DNA from: Butyricicoccus_A sp963620595
Lineage (GTDB): Bacteria; Bacillota; Clostridia; Oscillospirales; Butyricicoccaceae
Assembly (NCBI GenBank): GCA_963620595.1
Contig: CAVFAY010000001.1
Coordinates: forward strand, 62,001-126,000
Direction of reading: 5' to 3'
Length of the DNA: 64,000 bases
The notes below the pieces were generated by a model, which saw only the letters and a list, made by a program, of their open reading frames with translations, was not told where the DNA came from and did no database searches. The position numbers and the translations under genes were made by a program. Every line of letters begins with the position of its first letter. Positions within the stretch are counted from its first letter, which is position 1. This document shows, piece after piece, positions 50,015 through 62,225 of this stretch.

Positions 50015-51025
50015 ATGAACCATTATCACGAATCCCCACAGGTTTTAAACGACTTTTTGTCGTATATACAGACAATCAAAGGCTCTTCTCCTAAGACCGT
50101 CAAAGAATATTACCTGGATCTTCGGATGTTTTTCCGATACATCAAGCAAAAGCGCGGTGAAGCTGATGATCTTCCCTTTGATGAAATTCCGATTAAAGAT
50201 ATTGATATTGCATATATCAAAACAATCACTCTGTCTGATGCATATGATTTTCTTATGTATACCGTGCAGGATCGTCCCAAGCACATGAATTCCGATAACA
50301 GTGAAATTGGATTGATGGCAGCTTCTCGTGCACGAAAGGTCTCTGCTCTGCGCTCTTTTTTCAAATATTTGACGGATAAAGCGCATTTGCTTGACCATAA
50401 TCCGATTCAAAACTTGGAATACCCTTCTGTCCGCCGCTCTCTTCCGAAATATCTAAGCATGGAAGAAAGTGTGGCTCTGCTTGAGTCTGTAGACGGACCG
50501 TTTCAGGAGCGGGATTATTGTATTCTAATGCTGTTTCTCAACTGCGGCCTGCGTGTCTCTGAGCTGTGCGGGCTTAATATCTCTGATATTAAAGAAAATC
50601 AGATTCGTGTTCTCGGTAAGGGTAACAAAGAGCGCATGTTATACTTAAATGACGCCTGCATTGATGCCATCAATGCTTATTTGCCGCACAGATTACAGCC
50701 AAATTCCGATACCGGAAATGCCGGCGCGCTGTTCATCAGCAAAAAGCGCAATCGGATTCGCAAGACTTCTGTCGAAGCGTTGGTGAAAAAATATATCGCC
50801 AAAGCCGGACTGGATCCGACAAAATATTCCGCGCATAAGCTGCGTCATACAGCCGCAACGCTGATGTATAAAAATGGCACGGATATTCGTACTTTACAAG
50901 ATGTTTTAGGACACGACAGCATCAATACAACGATGATTTATACGCATATCAATGACGCCAATATGCGAGACGCTGCGAAAAACAATCCGCTTGCATCATT
51001 TAAACGGAAAAATAACGAAGAGTAA
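50015..51025 (+). CDS. xerC: XerC/XerD-type tyrosine recombinase
   Basis: Site-specific recombinase, probably for resolution of chromosome dimers. The 336-residue protein has a SAM-like N-terminal DNA-binding domain (about 6-125) and a catalytic domain with Arg in NCGLRVSELCG (near 181), the beta-hairpin Lys in LGKGNKERM, HKLRHT (near 275), LGHDSINTT and the nucleophile Tyr in MIYTHI. The position between ldh and RNase M5 and the lack of integrase partners or att-like repeats argue for a housekeeping enzyme rather than a mobile-element integrase. Confidence 0.88.
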   Translation: MNHYHESPQVLNDFLSYIQTIKGSSPKTVKEYYLDLRMFFRYIKQKRGEADDLPFDEIPIKDIDIAYIKTITLSDAYDFLMYTVQDRPKHMNSDNSEIGLMAASRARKVSALRSFFKYLTDKAHLLDHNPIQNLEYPSVRRSLPKYLSMEESVALLESVDGPFQERDYCILMLFLNCGLRVSELCGLNISDIKENQIRVLGKGNKERMLYLNDACIDAINAYLPHRLQPNSDTGNAGALFISKKRNRIRKTSVEALVKKYIAKAGLDPTKYSAHKLRHTAATLMYKNGTDIRTLQDVLGHDSINTTMIYTHINDANMRDAAKNNPLASFKRKNNEE

Positions 51026-51027
51026 AG

Positions 51028-51075
51028 AACGCTCCCTGCATGTGATGTTTCATGCAGAGAGCGTTAGATTTATTT
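51028..51075 (+). terminator. Terminator of the recombinase gene
   Basis: 15-base arms 51028-51042 and 51051-51065 (AACGCTC-CTGCATG type pairing with one mismatch), followed by a T-rich tract. Confidence 0.82.
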
Positions 51076-51103
51076 CTTTTTTCTCTCCGTCATGCAGTTG
51101 CAT

Positions 51104-51700
51104 CTATGCTTTTTCGTCAGATAACTGTTCGATTTTCTGCTTTACGGTGTCATAATCGGCCACAGCATTGATAAATTCCAGCAAAGCATTAGCTGTCATA
51201 TGTGACGGCAAATCTAAGGCTCTGAGCAGCTGCTTGCGCTTTTCATTACTTCCTGGAACACCGGTCAATCCCCATTCGTAAAAATCTGCCTTGGTGATTT
51301 GTGGTCTATTCGGTTTGTTGTCCAAACAATCAACGCCAGCCTGCTGCAATGCTTGTAAGATCACGTCGTTCGGCACACCTTCTACGCCCAATGTTCCCTC
51401 TTTAGATCCTTTCGTTTTGCGCTTTTCCTTACCGGCAATCTGCGGAATATATGCATGGCGAATTTGATTACTCGGAATCGCACCGCGCAAATAATTGCGA
51501 ATGACAAAACCTGCGCCGTCACTGTCTGTCAGAACCAAAATACCGCGTTCCGCTGCAATACGGCGAATGAGCTTCAGTTTTTCTTTGTTATTGAAAATAG
51601 CAAATCCACCAGTCTCAATGACAACGGTATCTACCAGCTGTTTGATTTTGTTGACATCATATCTGCCTTCTACAATAATCGCTTCTTTGATGTGTATCAT
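51104..51700 (-). CDS. rnmV: Ribonuclease M5
   Basis: Matures 5S rRNA in Gram-positive bacteria. The 198-residue protein starts with the Toprim motif IIVEGRYDVNKIKQ, has the second acidic motif LTDSDGAGFVIRNYL and the C-terminal RNA-binding region (ITKADFYEWGLTG). Overlaps holA by four bases. The usual partner ksgA is not in the visible operon; here it follows comEC and holA. Confidence 0.95.
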   Translation of the reverse strand: MIHIKEAIIVEGRYDVNKIKQLVDTVVIETGGFAIFNNKEKLKLIRRIAAERGILVLTDSDGAGFVIRNYLRGAIPSNQIRHAYIPQIAGKEKRKTKGSKEGTLGVEGVPNDVILQALQQAGVDCLDNKPNRPQITKADFYEWGLTGVPGSNEKRKQLLRALDLPSHMTANALLEFINAVADYDTVKQKIEQLSDEKA

Positions 51701-52767
51701 CGCATCTTCGATTTCCTTTCCTCAAAATTTGCTGCCAGCTGCAGCAAAAGCAATTCCAATACCTTTTGCCGGTCGGAGCCTGCGGATTTCATCGCAACAT
51801 CACTTTCTCCGCACAGCAGGAGCGCGCGGCGCAGCCATTTTACAGAAAGCTGCGCGGCAGACTGCTGCATCTTTCGTGCATAGTACGGAGATTTGCTGCC
51901 AAGCAGTTCCATCAGCTGCTGTTCACTGCTGTGTGCTTCCAGTGCAAGACGAGCCGCGTATAATCTCTGAATATGTCGAGCAACCGCAGCGAGCAGGACG
52001 ATCGGCTCATTCTTCTGCGCGATCAATTCATTTACCAATCCCAACGCACGGTCAAAGCGCTGCGCAGTAATCGCATCTGTCAAATCAAACGTCACGGCAT
52101 CCAAAACCTTCGTGCAAACCGCGTCAATATCACTCTTTTGAATAGAATCTGTCGCGCTGTGTGCACTGGCTTTTTCAATTTCTAATAAGAGATTGGTCAT
52201 AGACGTACCGCAGATAAACAACAGATAGTCACAGGTGTCGTTGTCAATCTGCTTTCCAGCTACGCGGGCATGCCGCTTGACCCACGGAATCAAATCATGC
52301 CGTTCCAAATGAGAAAAATCGGCAATACAGCCCGTTTTTGTCATCGCAGTATATAATTTGGTTCGCTTATCCGGTTTTAACTCGATGGTATCATAGTAGA
52401 AAACCAAGCAAACATAGTCCGGCAGATCACTAATAATCTGGATCAGTTGCTCTTTGAGTGCAGCATTCGGCTTGAAGACATCCAAATCTCGCACGACAAT
52501 CATGCGGCGCTCCGCCATCATCGGAAAACTGTCTATGGTATCGCTTAGATCCTCTATTTTCAGAGAGGCGCCTTCAAATACTGTGTAATTGAAATCTCGA
52601 AACGTTTCATCTACTACTTCTTTTTCCAGCTGCGCCAAATAATGCTGCTTGAGATAGGACTCTTCTCCGCCGATGAGATACAGCAAACCCACCGTATGAT
52701 TTTTCAAGTCCTGTTTGAGCAGCTGCGTTCCATCTGTTTTATTGGATTTTTTTGTTTTAGGCGGCAT
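51697..52767 (-). CDS. holA: DNA polymerase III delta subunit
   Basis: Clamp-loader subunit that opens the beta clamp. The 356-residue protein has the family's LYLIGGEESYLKQHYLAQLE start (split here for length), MMAERRMIVVRDLDVF, and the C-terminal helical collar. I chose ATG 52767 (MPPKTKKSN) since AGAGGAG lies correctly before it; the longer frame would overlap comEC. The gene order comEC-holA is common in Bacillota. Confidence 0.93.
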   Translation of the reverse strand: MPPKTKKSNKTDGTQLLKQDLKNHTVGLLYLIGGEESYLKQHYLAQLEKEVVDETFRDFNYTVFEGASLKIEDLSDTIDSFPMMAERRMIVVRDLDVFKPNAALKEQLIQIISDLPDYVCLVFYYDTIELKPDKRTKLYTAMTKTGCIADFSHLERHDLIPWVKRHARVAGKQIDNDTCDYLLFICGTSMTNLLLEIEKASAHSATDSIQKSDIDAVCTKVLDAVTFDLTDAITAQRFDRALGLVNELIAQKNEPIVLLAAVARHIQRLYAARLALEAHSSEQQLMELLGSKSPYYARKMQQSAAQLSVKWLRRALLLCGESDVAMKSAGSDRQKVLELLLLQLAANFEERKSKMR

Positions 52768-52772
52768 GTCTC

Positions 52773-54953
52773 TCACTCCTCTTCCCGCACGGTTTTCCAT
52801 GTTATGTCACCGACAGCATACGGATTGCTTGCCGGAACGCCGTCATAGGACTCTTTGCTTTTCCATCCATTTTCTATAATCAGCTGTTTTGGATTGATGC
52901 GCTGCAATAAGATGTGCGTCTTGTCTGTATCTTCGATAAAGCTGCCTGACACCAGCAATGTATCACAGGACAGCGTATCATTTTCGGTCAAATCCAGCAG
53001 CATTTTCTGTGTCAACGCACGTACCGTTACAATATTTTGATCTTCCGATTGCATCCGCACCACCAATTTGCGCTCTGTGCGTCCCAAAATAAACAATCCC
53101 AGTGACGGATCGCCGACAGACATCTCTTGCTGCGGTGCTGTCTTGTCATACGGAATATTTGTTTCTTTTAGCACACGGATAAAATCCGGATAGACGGCAT
53201 TGTTTTCCCGATTTTTGGCTGGTAAAATCACTTGGTCAACCGGAATCTCTTGCAATAACTCCGCAGCATTTCGTGCAGCAGATTTGTCTATAGAAGTCAA
53301 AATGAAAACATCAATATCTTCCTGATTATTCCAATCCATGTATTGTTCGATGTCTTCAACGACATCATGATACCCTGTGCAGCTGCAATCAATCAGTGCC
53401 AATTCATCTCGGCAGGATACCAGAATTGCCTGCCCGTTTCCCTCAGATAATACCGTCACCTTCCAATCGTCCCACGCGGCATTGCTGCGGGAGAAACTGA
53501 CTCCTATGAGTACGATAATCAACATTGTCAGAACAACCGCACGGATGCGGTTGCTCGCCAGCCATAAAAGCAGGGCTGTGAGCAGGCTGACAAACACAGA
53601 TATAAGAAAATCTGTTGTGTTCTCAACGTATAACACACCAAACGGGATTTCTGCAAAGAAATCGCTGACAGCCAATACATAATTGGTTAGCCACGCTGCT
53701 GGTATCAACAAGATGTGCGCCAACGTTGCAGAACCGATACCGAGGATCCCTCCGAGAAACAACAGCGGAAAAATCAAGGAAATCGCCCAGAGTGCTAGCA
53801 AGTTGGAAAAAATCGAAAAAACAGACAAGTATCCAAAATGATACAGCAAAAATGGCGCCGTAAATACAGAAGAGGCAATAGAGCAACCGATACTCGCCAT
53901 CACACCACGCTGTTTGCGTTTCGGAGCAAAGCACAATATGCCTAAAGTCGCTGCAAAGGACAGCTGCAAACTTACAGACAGCAAAGCATCCGGCAGACGG
54001 ATCAAAATCAATAGCAGAGCAAGAAACAGCGCAATCATGCTGTCTTTTTCTTTGCGAAACGCATAGGCAACCAAAATGAAGCCATACATAATACAAGCAC
54101 GGGCGACTGACGGCGACCAGCCAACCATAAGATAAAACGCAAGCAAGACCGGAACGCCAAGATATGTACCAATCTTTCTGCCAAAGAAAAATAACAGCAT
54201 AGAAAGTAAAAATCCCACATGTAAGCCGGACAGCGCAATGACATGTGCAAGACCTGCTCTGCGCAAATGATCGGTATCTGTGGTTGTAAGATTCGTGCGG
54301 TCTCCAGTCGCCAGCGCACACCAAAAAGCAGATTGCCGGTCGTTTCCCTGCTGTGCATAGACATCCCGTAATCTCTGAGCAAAGGCTTTAGGATAATAGC
54401 TCAATGGCCGATGTTTTGGCGATGTCACAACGACACCAAATTCTTCATCAACACTTGCCAAAATCGCATATCCCTGTGCGCGGTAATACGAGGCGCGGTC
54501 AAATCCTTCTGTTTGATTGGGAATATAAAAGGAAACTGTAGCTGTCAGTTCGTCACCCGGTTTGAGCTGCTGTTTTGTTTTCGGCAGATATGCCAATGTC
54601 CGAAAATTTAACGGGCAGCCAACGCGAGAACCAATGACACGAATCTCTACACGCTGATTGGTGTCATACTGCGTTGGAAAATCTGTCACTTCCACTATCA
54701 TGGATTTGCTGGTATCTGCCAAAGCGATACAGGGCGCTTGAAACACGGCATGATATGCCTGAGTATAGCACAATCCGCACAATGTTCCAGCTATCAATAC
54801 ACAAATAGGACGAATTTTTTGTATTTTCCATCCAATTTCAGTAGCAGCGGCAATCATGCAAACAGCCAAAATCCAAGGAACATGCACAGCACACAGAGCT
54901 GATGCCACACCGACGGCAAACGCCGTCACAAACCAAATCCAAGGACGTTTCAT
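52773..54953 (-). CDS. comEC: ComEC/Rec2-family DNA-uptake channel with a degenerate C-terminal domain
   Basis: Membrane channel for single-stranded DNA uptake. The 726-residue protein has two N-terminal helices, the OB-like DUF4131 region, and the Competence domain with HVIALSGLHVGFLLSMLLFF and about eight helices. The C-terminal 230 residues occupy the place of the metallo-beta-lactamase nuclease domain, but the HXHXDH motif expected after the second strand is replaced by FILTSIDKSAARNAAEL, so nuclease activity is probably lost. Other com genes are not in the window. Confidence 0.9.
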   Translation of the reverse strand: MKRPWIWFVTAFAVGVASALCAVHVPWILAVCMIAAATEIGWKIQKIRPICVLIAGTLCGLCYTQAYHAVFQAPCIALADTSKSMIVEVTDFPTQYDTNQRVEIRVIGSRVGCPLNFRTLAYLPKTKQQLKPGDELTATVSFYIPNQTEGFDRASYYRAQGYAILASVDEEFGVVVTSPKHRPLSYYPKAFAQRLRDVYAQQGNDRQSAFWCALATGDRTNLTTTDTDHLRRAGLAHVIALSGLHVGFLLSMLLFFFGRKIGTYLGVPVLLAFYLMVGWSPSVARACIMYGFILVAYAFRKEKDSMIALFLALLLILIRLPDALLSVSLQLSFAATLGILCFAPKRKQRGVMASIGCSIASSVFTAPFLLYHFGYLSVFSIFSNLLALWAISLIFPLLFLGGILGIGSATLAHILLIPAAWLTNYVLAVSDFFAEIPFGVLYVENTTDFLISVFVSLLTALLLWLASNRIRAVVLTMLIIVLIGVSFSRSNAAWDDWKVTVLSEGNGQAILVSCRDELALIDCSCTGYHDVVEDIEQYMDWNNQEDIDVFILTSIDKSAARNAAELLQEIPVDQVILPAKNRENNAVYPDFIRVLKETNIPYDKTAPQQEMSVGDPSLGLFILGRTERKLVVRMQSEDQNIVTVRALTQKMLLDLTENDTLSCDTLLVSGSFIEDTDKTHILLQRINPKQLIIENGWKSKESYDGVPASNPYAVGDITWKTVREEE

Positions 54954-54990
54954 CTCTCCATGCCTCTCCTTTTCTATATCTAAGTATAGA

Positions 54991-55028
54991 AACTGAGGTG
55001 GTGCTTCTTGCGAAACACCACCTCAGTT
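54991..55028 (-). terminator. Hairpin terminator after the HIT-family gene
   Basis: 13-bp perfect stem 54991-55003 with 55016-55028; the T-run on the minus strand is weak (TTTCTATA), so termination may be partial before comEC. Confidence 0.65.
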
Positions 55029-55048
55029 GTGTCAGTCCAATTTATGCA

Positions 55049-55387
55049 TTAGCCTGGAGGCCATGTCATATCACGGCCGGACAGAACATGAAAATGCAGA
55101 TGAAATACACTCTGCTGTGCCTGTTCTCCAATATTGGAGACAATGCGAAAGCTTTCAATGCCCTTTTCCTTTGTGATTTTTGCAATAGCTTCAAAGCACT
55201 TTGCGACAATCATACTGTTTTCCGGTGTCACTGCGGCAGCAGATGCAATATGCTGCTTCGGAATGACCAGAAAATGCGATGGTGCCGCCGGAGCAATATC
55301 ATTGAATGCATAGCAGTATTCGTCTTCGTAGACCTTCACGGACGGAACTTCACCGGAAATGATCTTACAAAACAGACAATCATCCAT
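55049..55387 (-). CDS. HIT-family nucleotide hydrolase/transferase
   Basis: Small purine-nucleotide phosphoramidase-type enzyme (HinT class), 112 residues. The histidine triad is HLHFHVLSG near the C terminus, with the zinc-type CLFCKI at the N terminus and FNDIAPAAPSHFLVIPKQHI in between, all standard. Lies 49 bases after alaS with a GGAGG site; it is likely read from the alaS transcript or a nearby promoter. Confidence 0.94.
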   Translation of the reverse strand: MDDCLFCKIISGEVPSVKVYEDEYCYAFNDIAPAAPSHFLVIPKQHIASAAAVTPENSMIVAKCFEAIAKITKEKGIESFRIVSNIGEQAQQSVFHLHFHVLSGRDMTWPPG

Positions 55388-55436
55388 TACCAGAAACCTC
55401 CTTTATTGACTATTGATGTAAAGAATCGTGTGATTC

Positions 55437-58076
<2,640 letters not shown>

Positions 58077-58136
58077 ACATTTGCCTCCATTATATGAAAA
58101 TAATTAAAAACGAAATTCTTGTCATACAAACAAAAA

Positions 58137-58365
58137 AGCCTTCGCCCCAATAGGGGCGAAGGCTATCTAGCTCTACGCGGTACCACCCTAATTTGCCACA
58201 ATGTAGCATCTCAGTGACCCTTAACGCGGGCAGACGATCCGGTTCATCCCGAATAGCTCAGAAGCAGCTGACAGTTTTCCGCTCTGCAAGGCTTCCACCG
58301 TCCCCTGCTCTCTAAAAGGCTTATCCACTGTCTCATTTCGTCATCGCCATGTTGGTTGTATAACA
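58137..58365 (-). ncRNA. T-box leader of alaS
   Basis: On the minus strand the conserved T-box AGGGTGGTACCGCG lies at 58189-58176, followed by a terminator of 12-bp perfect stem (58164-58153 with 58148-58137, loop TATT) and a U-run (58136-58132). The upstream part has an AGAGAG motif near 58313 and stem I-like helices. The 5' end at about 58365 is inferred from the promoter; the Ala specifier codon is likely but not resolved by hand. Confidence 0.92.
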
Positions 58366-58371
58366 GCTTTC

Positions 58372-58399
58372 ATTATACAGTTTTTCACCGAAATGTCAA
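58372..58399 (-). promoter_or_regulatory. Promoter of the alaS T-box transcript
   Basis: Minus strand TTGACA (58399-58394), 16 bases, TATAAT (58377-58372). Confidence 0.82.
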
Positions 58400-58404
58400 G
58401 AGTG

Positions 58405-59649
58405 TTACGATTTTTTAATCGGATTTGCTGCTTTTTCCTTGCGCAGGATCGCAAACTCTGAAACCTTGAACGGAAATTTCAGATGAATGTGCATCATTGC
58501 TGAGCGCGCTGCCTCCAATGTCTCTCCATTGTCGTCCGTCATATTCTCCACCTGGAACGAATAGACCGGCTTACCTGGCTGCATCAGTTCCAGCGTATCA
58601 CCGCTGAAAAAGCGGTTTTTCAGCACAAACTCTGCATTGCCGTCATCGTCACAGCCGACAAACAGACCGGAGATTTCCCAATCACGGATATACATGACAT
58701 CCGGATAATATTGACCCTTCGGATCGCGGCCAAAATAGAATCCGGTGAAATACTCTCTATGGCTGATTTTGCCGATTTCCTCTCGAATGTCCTCCGGTAC
58801 CTTGAAATCCGGTGTCGGGTTTTCAAAATACGCATCAATGGCACGGCGATACGATGCCGTGATGCCTGCGGTGTAATACGCGGTCTTGGCGCGGCCTTCG
58901 ATCTTAAACGACGTCACACCCGCTTCAATCAGCTCCGGAATGTGGTCAATCATACACATGTCTTTGGAATTATACAGATATGTTCCGCGCTCGTCTTCAT
59001 CGACAGGAAAATACTGTCCCGGACGCTTCTCCTCCATCAGTGCATACTTCCAGCGGCACGACTGCGCACAGGCACCATGATTGGCATCACGACCGGTTGT
59101 ATAGTTGGAAATCAGACAGCGACCGGAGTAGGAAATACACATGGCACCGTGTACGAAACATTCAATTTCCACTTCTGGCGGAATATGCTCACGAATGGTT
59201 TTGATTTCTTTGAGTGTCAGCTCACGTGCCAACACAATACGCTCTGCTCCCATATCTACCCAGAACTGAGCTGATTCGTAGTTCAAAATACTTGTCTGAG
59301 TGCTGATGTGCAGCGGCAGATTCGGCACAACGCGCTTCGCTACGCGAATGACACCCAAATCCGACACAATAATCGCATCGGCATGATAGAGGTACAGCTT
59401 TTTCAGATACTCCTCTAGCTCCGGAAATTCCGGAGATCTGGGGGAAATATTGACAGTGACATAGATTTTGACACCGCGCTCATGCGCATAAGCGATGCCT
59501 TCCTGCAATTCTTCATCAGAAAAATTGTCCGATGCTGCACGCATGCCAAAATGCTTTCCAGCAAGATATACGGCATCTGCGCCGTAGGCAATCGCATATT
59601 TCAGGCGCTCCATGTCGCCAGCTGGTGCTAATACTTCAGGTTTATTCAT
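58405..59649 (-). CDS. U32 peptidase-family protein (tRNA/rRNA hydroxylation type)
   Basis: A 414-residue cytoplasmic protein of the U32 family; characterised members (TrhP, RlhA) act in prephenate-dependent RNA hydroxylation rather than as peptidases. It begins PEVLAPAGDMERLKYAIAYGADAVYL and carries the cysteine-rich ECFVHGAMCISYSGRC and ANHGACAQSCRW motifs that likely hold an iron-sulfur cluster. It follows mltG by 24 bases in the same direction. The exact RNA target cannot be told from sequence. Confidence 0.9.
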   Translation of the reverse strand: MNKPEVLAPAGDMERLKYAIAYGADAVYLAGKHFGMRAASDNFSDEELQEGIAYAHERGVKIYVTVNISPRSPEFPELEEYLKKLYLYHADAIIVSDLGVIRVAKRVVPNLPLHISTQTSILNYESAQFWVDMGAERIVLARELTLKEIKTIREHIPPEVEIECFVHGAMCISYSGRCLISNYTTGRDANHGACAQSCRWKYALMEEKRPGQYFPVDEDERGTYLYNSKDMCMIDHIPELIEAGVTSFKIEGRAKTAYYTAGITASYRRAIDAYFENPTPDFKVPEDIREEIGKISHREYFTGFYFGRDPKGQYYPDVMYIRDWEISGLFVGCDDDGNAEFVLKNRFFSGDTLELMQPGKPVYSFQVENMTDDNGETLEAARSAMMHIHLKFPFKVSEFAILRKEKAANPIKKS

Positions 59650-59673
59650 ACTCTTTCTTCATCCTCAATATAT

Positions 59674-60741
59674 TTAATTGCCAGCTGCTTCTGCTTCCAG
59701 CTGTGCAATATTTTTGTTGTGATCTGCCAGTGTCTTTGCATACAAGTGCTTGGTTCCTGCATCATCTGCGACAAAGTAGTAATAGTCGGTCTGATTTGGA
59801 TTGGCAGCAGCCTTAAGCGCATCCATGCCCGGATTACAGATCGGTCCTGGTGGCAGACCCTTTGATGTATATGTATTATACGGGCTATCCGACTTCAAGT
59901 CTGCTTTCGTCAGATTTTTATGACCCACAGCATAGACGACTGTCGTATCCATGTTTAAATACGGGTACTCTGCCGCGTTGTTCAAGCGATTATGAATGAC
60001 GCTGGACACATTGTACATGTCATCGGCGTTTACCGATTCTTTTTGCGTGATTGATGCAATGATAACCATATCCGAGACATCCAAATTCTTTTCCTTGCAA
60101 ATCTGTACCAAGCTCTTGCCATCAGAGGTGCTATTGAGCTTATTCTCAAAGTTGCCCAGCATTTTATTGATAATGGTATCCGCAGAATCGCTGAGATAGA
60201 ATTCATAAGTATCTGGGAACAAGTATCCTTCCAAGCGATTGGTCTGATTGCCTAGATCATCCGGTAGGAAATCGTAATTAAACGTATTGTTCTGTAGCGC
60301 AGACTGAAGCTCTTGCTTGGAACTGAGTCCGTTCTTAACCAGTATATCAACAATTTCATCGACAGTATAGCCTTCCGGAATTGTGACAGTAACGGTACTC
60401 TTACTGGTCAGACGAATCTGATTGACAATTTCTCGATAGTCCATATCGGAATTCAACGTCCACATGCCTGGACGAAACTGAATATCCTTATATATCGTGC
60501 TGGTAAACAGACGGAAGAATGAGCCGTAATTGATAACGCCGCTCTTATCCAACAACTTAGATACCTCACTGACTGATGCATCTTCCGGAATAGTCACTGT
60601 GATATCCTTGTCCGGTTTCGCCAGTGCGAATAAGTCGTTACACAGCAAAATGCCGCTTCCTGCCAGAACAGCAGAGATTACCAAGATCATAATCAGATAT
60701 TTGATGGTTCCGCTGATACCTTTTTTCTTCTTAGATTTCAT
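59674..60741 (-). CDS. mltG: Endolytic murein transglycosylase MltG
   Basis: Cleaves nascent glycan strands at the membrane and so sets strand length. The 355-residue protein has one N-terminal helix (about 13-33) and a YceG-like external part: a LysM-like subdomain (TVTIPEGYTVDEIVDIL) and the catalytic domain with the conserved glutamate in ASITQKESVNADDM and GLPPGPICNPGMDALKAA. Between the CPBP protease and U32 genes on the same strand. Confidence 0.95.
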   Translation of the reverse strand: MKSKKKKGISGTIKYLIMILVISAVLAGSGILLCNDLFALAKPDKDITVTIPEDASVSEVSKLLDKSGVINYGSFFRLFTSTIYKDIQFRPGMWTLNSDMDYREIVNQIRLTSKSTVTVTIPEGYTVDEIVDILVKNGLSSKQELQSALQNNTFNYDFLPDDLGNQTNRLEGYLFPDTYEFYLSDSADTIINKMLGNFENKLNSTSDGKSLVQICKEKNLDVSDMVIIASITQKESVNADDMYNVSSVIHNRLNNAAEYPYLNMDTTVVYAVGHKNLTKADLKSDSPYNTYTSKGLPPGPICNPGMDALKAAANPNQTDYYYFVADDAGTKHLYAKTLADHNKNIAQLEAEAAGN

Positions 60742-60771
60742 ATCTCTATCCTTTCTTGTATCTTACATCGT

Positions 60772-61665
60772 TTATTTGAGAACAATCCGAATGACAAAGC
60801 TGGAAATGAAAATAAAAAATCCCGGATTAACAATACAATCTCGAATCGCCTCCCATTTTGTCGAGGGATTTGGCTTCATCTTGCGCAGGTTTTTGCGCTG
60901 AATTTGATTTTCCAGCGAATGCAAGGTCAAATACAGCATCAGCAAAAACAGAATACCATTGATAATCGTAAAGTATTTCCAGATTCCGAAAGAGCTGTAC
61001 AGATGGATCAAATAGTTGATAATGTAATAATAGCAGTTGTTTATCGTATGGGCGAGAATAGCCGGCCAAATAGAATCAAACATATAGACCAGATAAGCAT
61101 ATGCACAGCCAGCGATAAACGGTCCGATAAAGTTAAGCAGAGAGCCGTGCAGCATCGCGAAGCAAGCACCACTCAGCACGATGCTGATAATTGTTCCTGC
61201 TTTTTGCTCAAACGAAGAAAATAACGCGCCGCGCACAAAAATTTCTTCCACAATCGGAGAAAAGACAACAATGCCTAAAAAGCTGAGAAATCCATAATGA
61301 TTTCCAGCACCACTTGTGGTAATCATGGCACTGACATCCATATCATTGGAACCTCGCACCACATAAGCGAGCAAATTGGCAAGAAAAGACAGAAAGGAAA
61401 CCGCAAGAGCAAACTTCACGGTAAATCCAAAGTAAGTCGGCAGTTTTTCGGGTTGCTGCTCCCATCGAAAATTCAGCTTAAACTCCTGATCCTGCGATTT
61501 GTACAAGCAGTAGGTCGGCGGAACAAATGCCAACAGCTCAATGAGAATGATTCCGAGCAATGGAAACTTGGAAAAGACAAAGTCAAATCCCAAACCGCAC
61601 ACCATCAGAATCACAAAGCTGGCAAACAACATAAGTCCCGGTAAAATGGTCGCTTTATTTTTCAT
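60772..61665 (-). CDS. CPBP-family intramembrane glutamic endopeptidase
   Basis: Membrane protease of 297 residues with about eight helices. The CPBP motifs are visible: EEIFVRGALFSSF (the EExxxR motif), the HGSLLNFIGPFIAG second motif and the AHTINNCYYY third motif. Members act in prenyl-protein processing or as immunity proteins; no bacteriocin gene is next to this one, so a housekeeping role is more likely. Starts inside the end of the upstream cyclo-ligase gene (11-base overlap). Confidence 0.88.
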   Translation of the reverse strand: MKNKATILPGLMLFASFVILMVCGLGFDFVFSKFPLLGIILIELLAFVPPTYCLYKSQDQEFKLNFRWEQQPEKLPTYFGFTVKFALAVSFLSFLANLLAYVVRGSNDMDVSAMITTSGAGNHYGFLSFLGIVVFSPIVEEIFVRGALFSSFEQKAGTIISIVLSGACFAMLHGSLLNFIGPFIAGCAYAYLVYMFDSIWPAILAHTINNCYYYIINYLIHLYSSFGIWKYFTIINGILFLLMLYLTLHSLENQIQRKNLRKMKPNPSTKWEAIRDCIVNPGFFIFISSFVIRIVLK

Positions 61666-62224
61666 AAATGTGCATCACCTCATTTTCTGTCACGATACAA
61701 TCGCAGTGCATATCATGTTCTTCTGTGGGAAGTTCCTGCAGCAATCGCTCCTGCGCACACAGCACCATACGAGTTCCCGTTGTTTTTGGCAGAAAGCGGT
61801 CGTAAAATCCGCCGCCATATCCCAGTCGCGCACCGGACGCATCACATGCAAGAGCCGGAACGAGACATAAATCTATGTCCTCCGGCGCAATCTCCATACA
61901 TTGCGCGCCCGGTTCCGGAATATCAAAGGTCTGTTCGGTTAAATCTGCTTCCGAAGCAATTCGCCGTGCAATCATGCGATGTCCATGCAGACATTTCGGC
62001 ACACACACACATTTTTCCCGCTTCCATGCGTCTGCGAGAATCGCGTGCGTGTCAATTTCTTCTGCTGTTGACCAGTACGCGAACAAGACGTTGGCGCGTT
62101 GGTATTCCGAGCTTTCCAATACATGTTGACAAATCTGACGGTCAATCGACTGCTTTTTTTCCATTGGCATTGTTCTGCGCTGTTGCAGCAGCAACGCACG
62201 CAGCTGCTTTTTCTGTGTCTCCAT
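61655..62224 (-). CDS. 5-formyltetrahydrofolate cyclo-ligase
   Basis: Converts 5-formyl-THF to 5,10-methenyl-THF with ATP. From ATG 62224 it is 189 residues: an N-terminal KKQLRALLLQQRR helix, AYWSTAEEIDTHAI, and the ATP-binding LVPALACDASGARLGYGGGFYDRFL segment (in two conserved parts). ATG 62224 lies one base after the stop of the DJ-1 gene, so coupling is likely; the longer in-frame reading would overlap that gene. Confidence 0.93.
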   Translation of the reverse strand: METQKKQLRALLLQQRRTMPMEKKQSIDRQICQHVLESSEYQRANVLFAYWSTAEEIDTHAILADAWKREKCVCVPKCLHGHRMIARRIASEADLTEQTFDIPEPGAQCMEIAPEDIDLCLVPALACDASGARLGYGGGFYDRFLPKTTGTRMVLCAQERLLQELPTEEHDMHCDCIVTENEVMHIYEK

Positions 62225-62225
62225 C

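Noticed and set aside
50015..51025. Tyrosine recombinase as integrase of a mobile element
   Set aside because: No att-like direct repeats, excisionase, tRNA gene or phage genes nearby; the sequence fits a chromosomal XerC/D.
60772..61665. CPBP protein as bacteriocin immunity gene
   Set aside because: No precursor peptide or exporter gene is adjacent; neighbours are cell-wall and folate genes.
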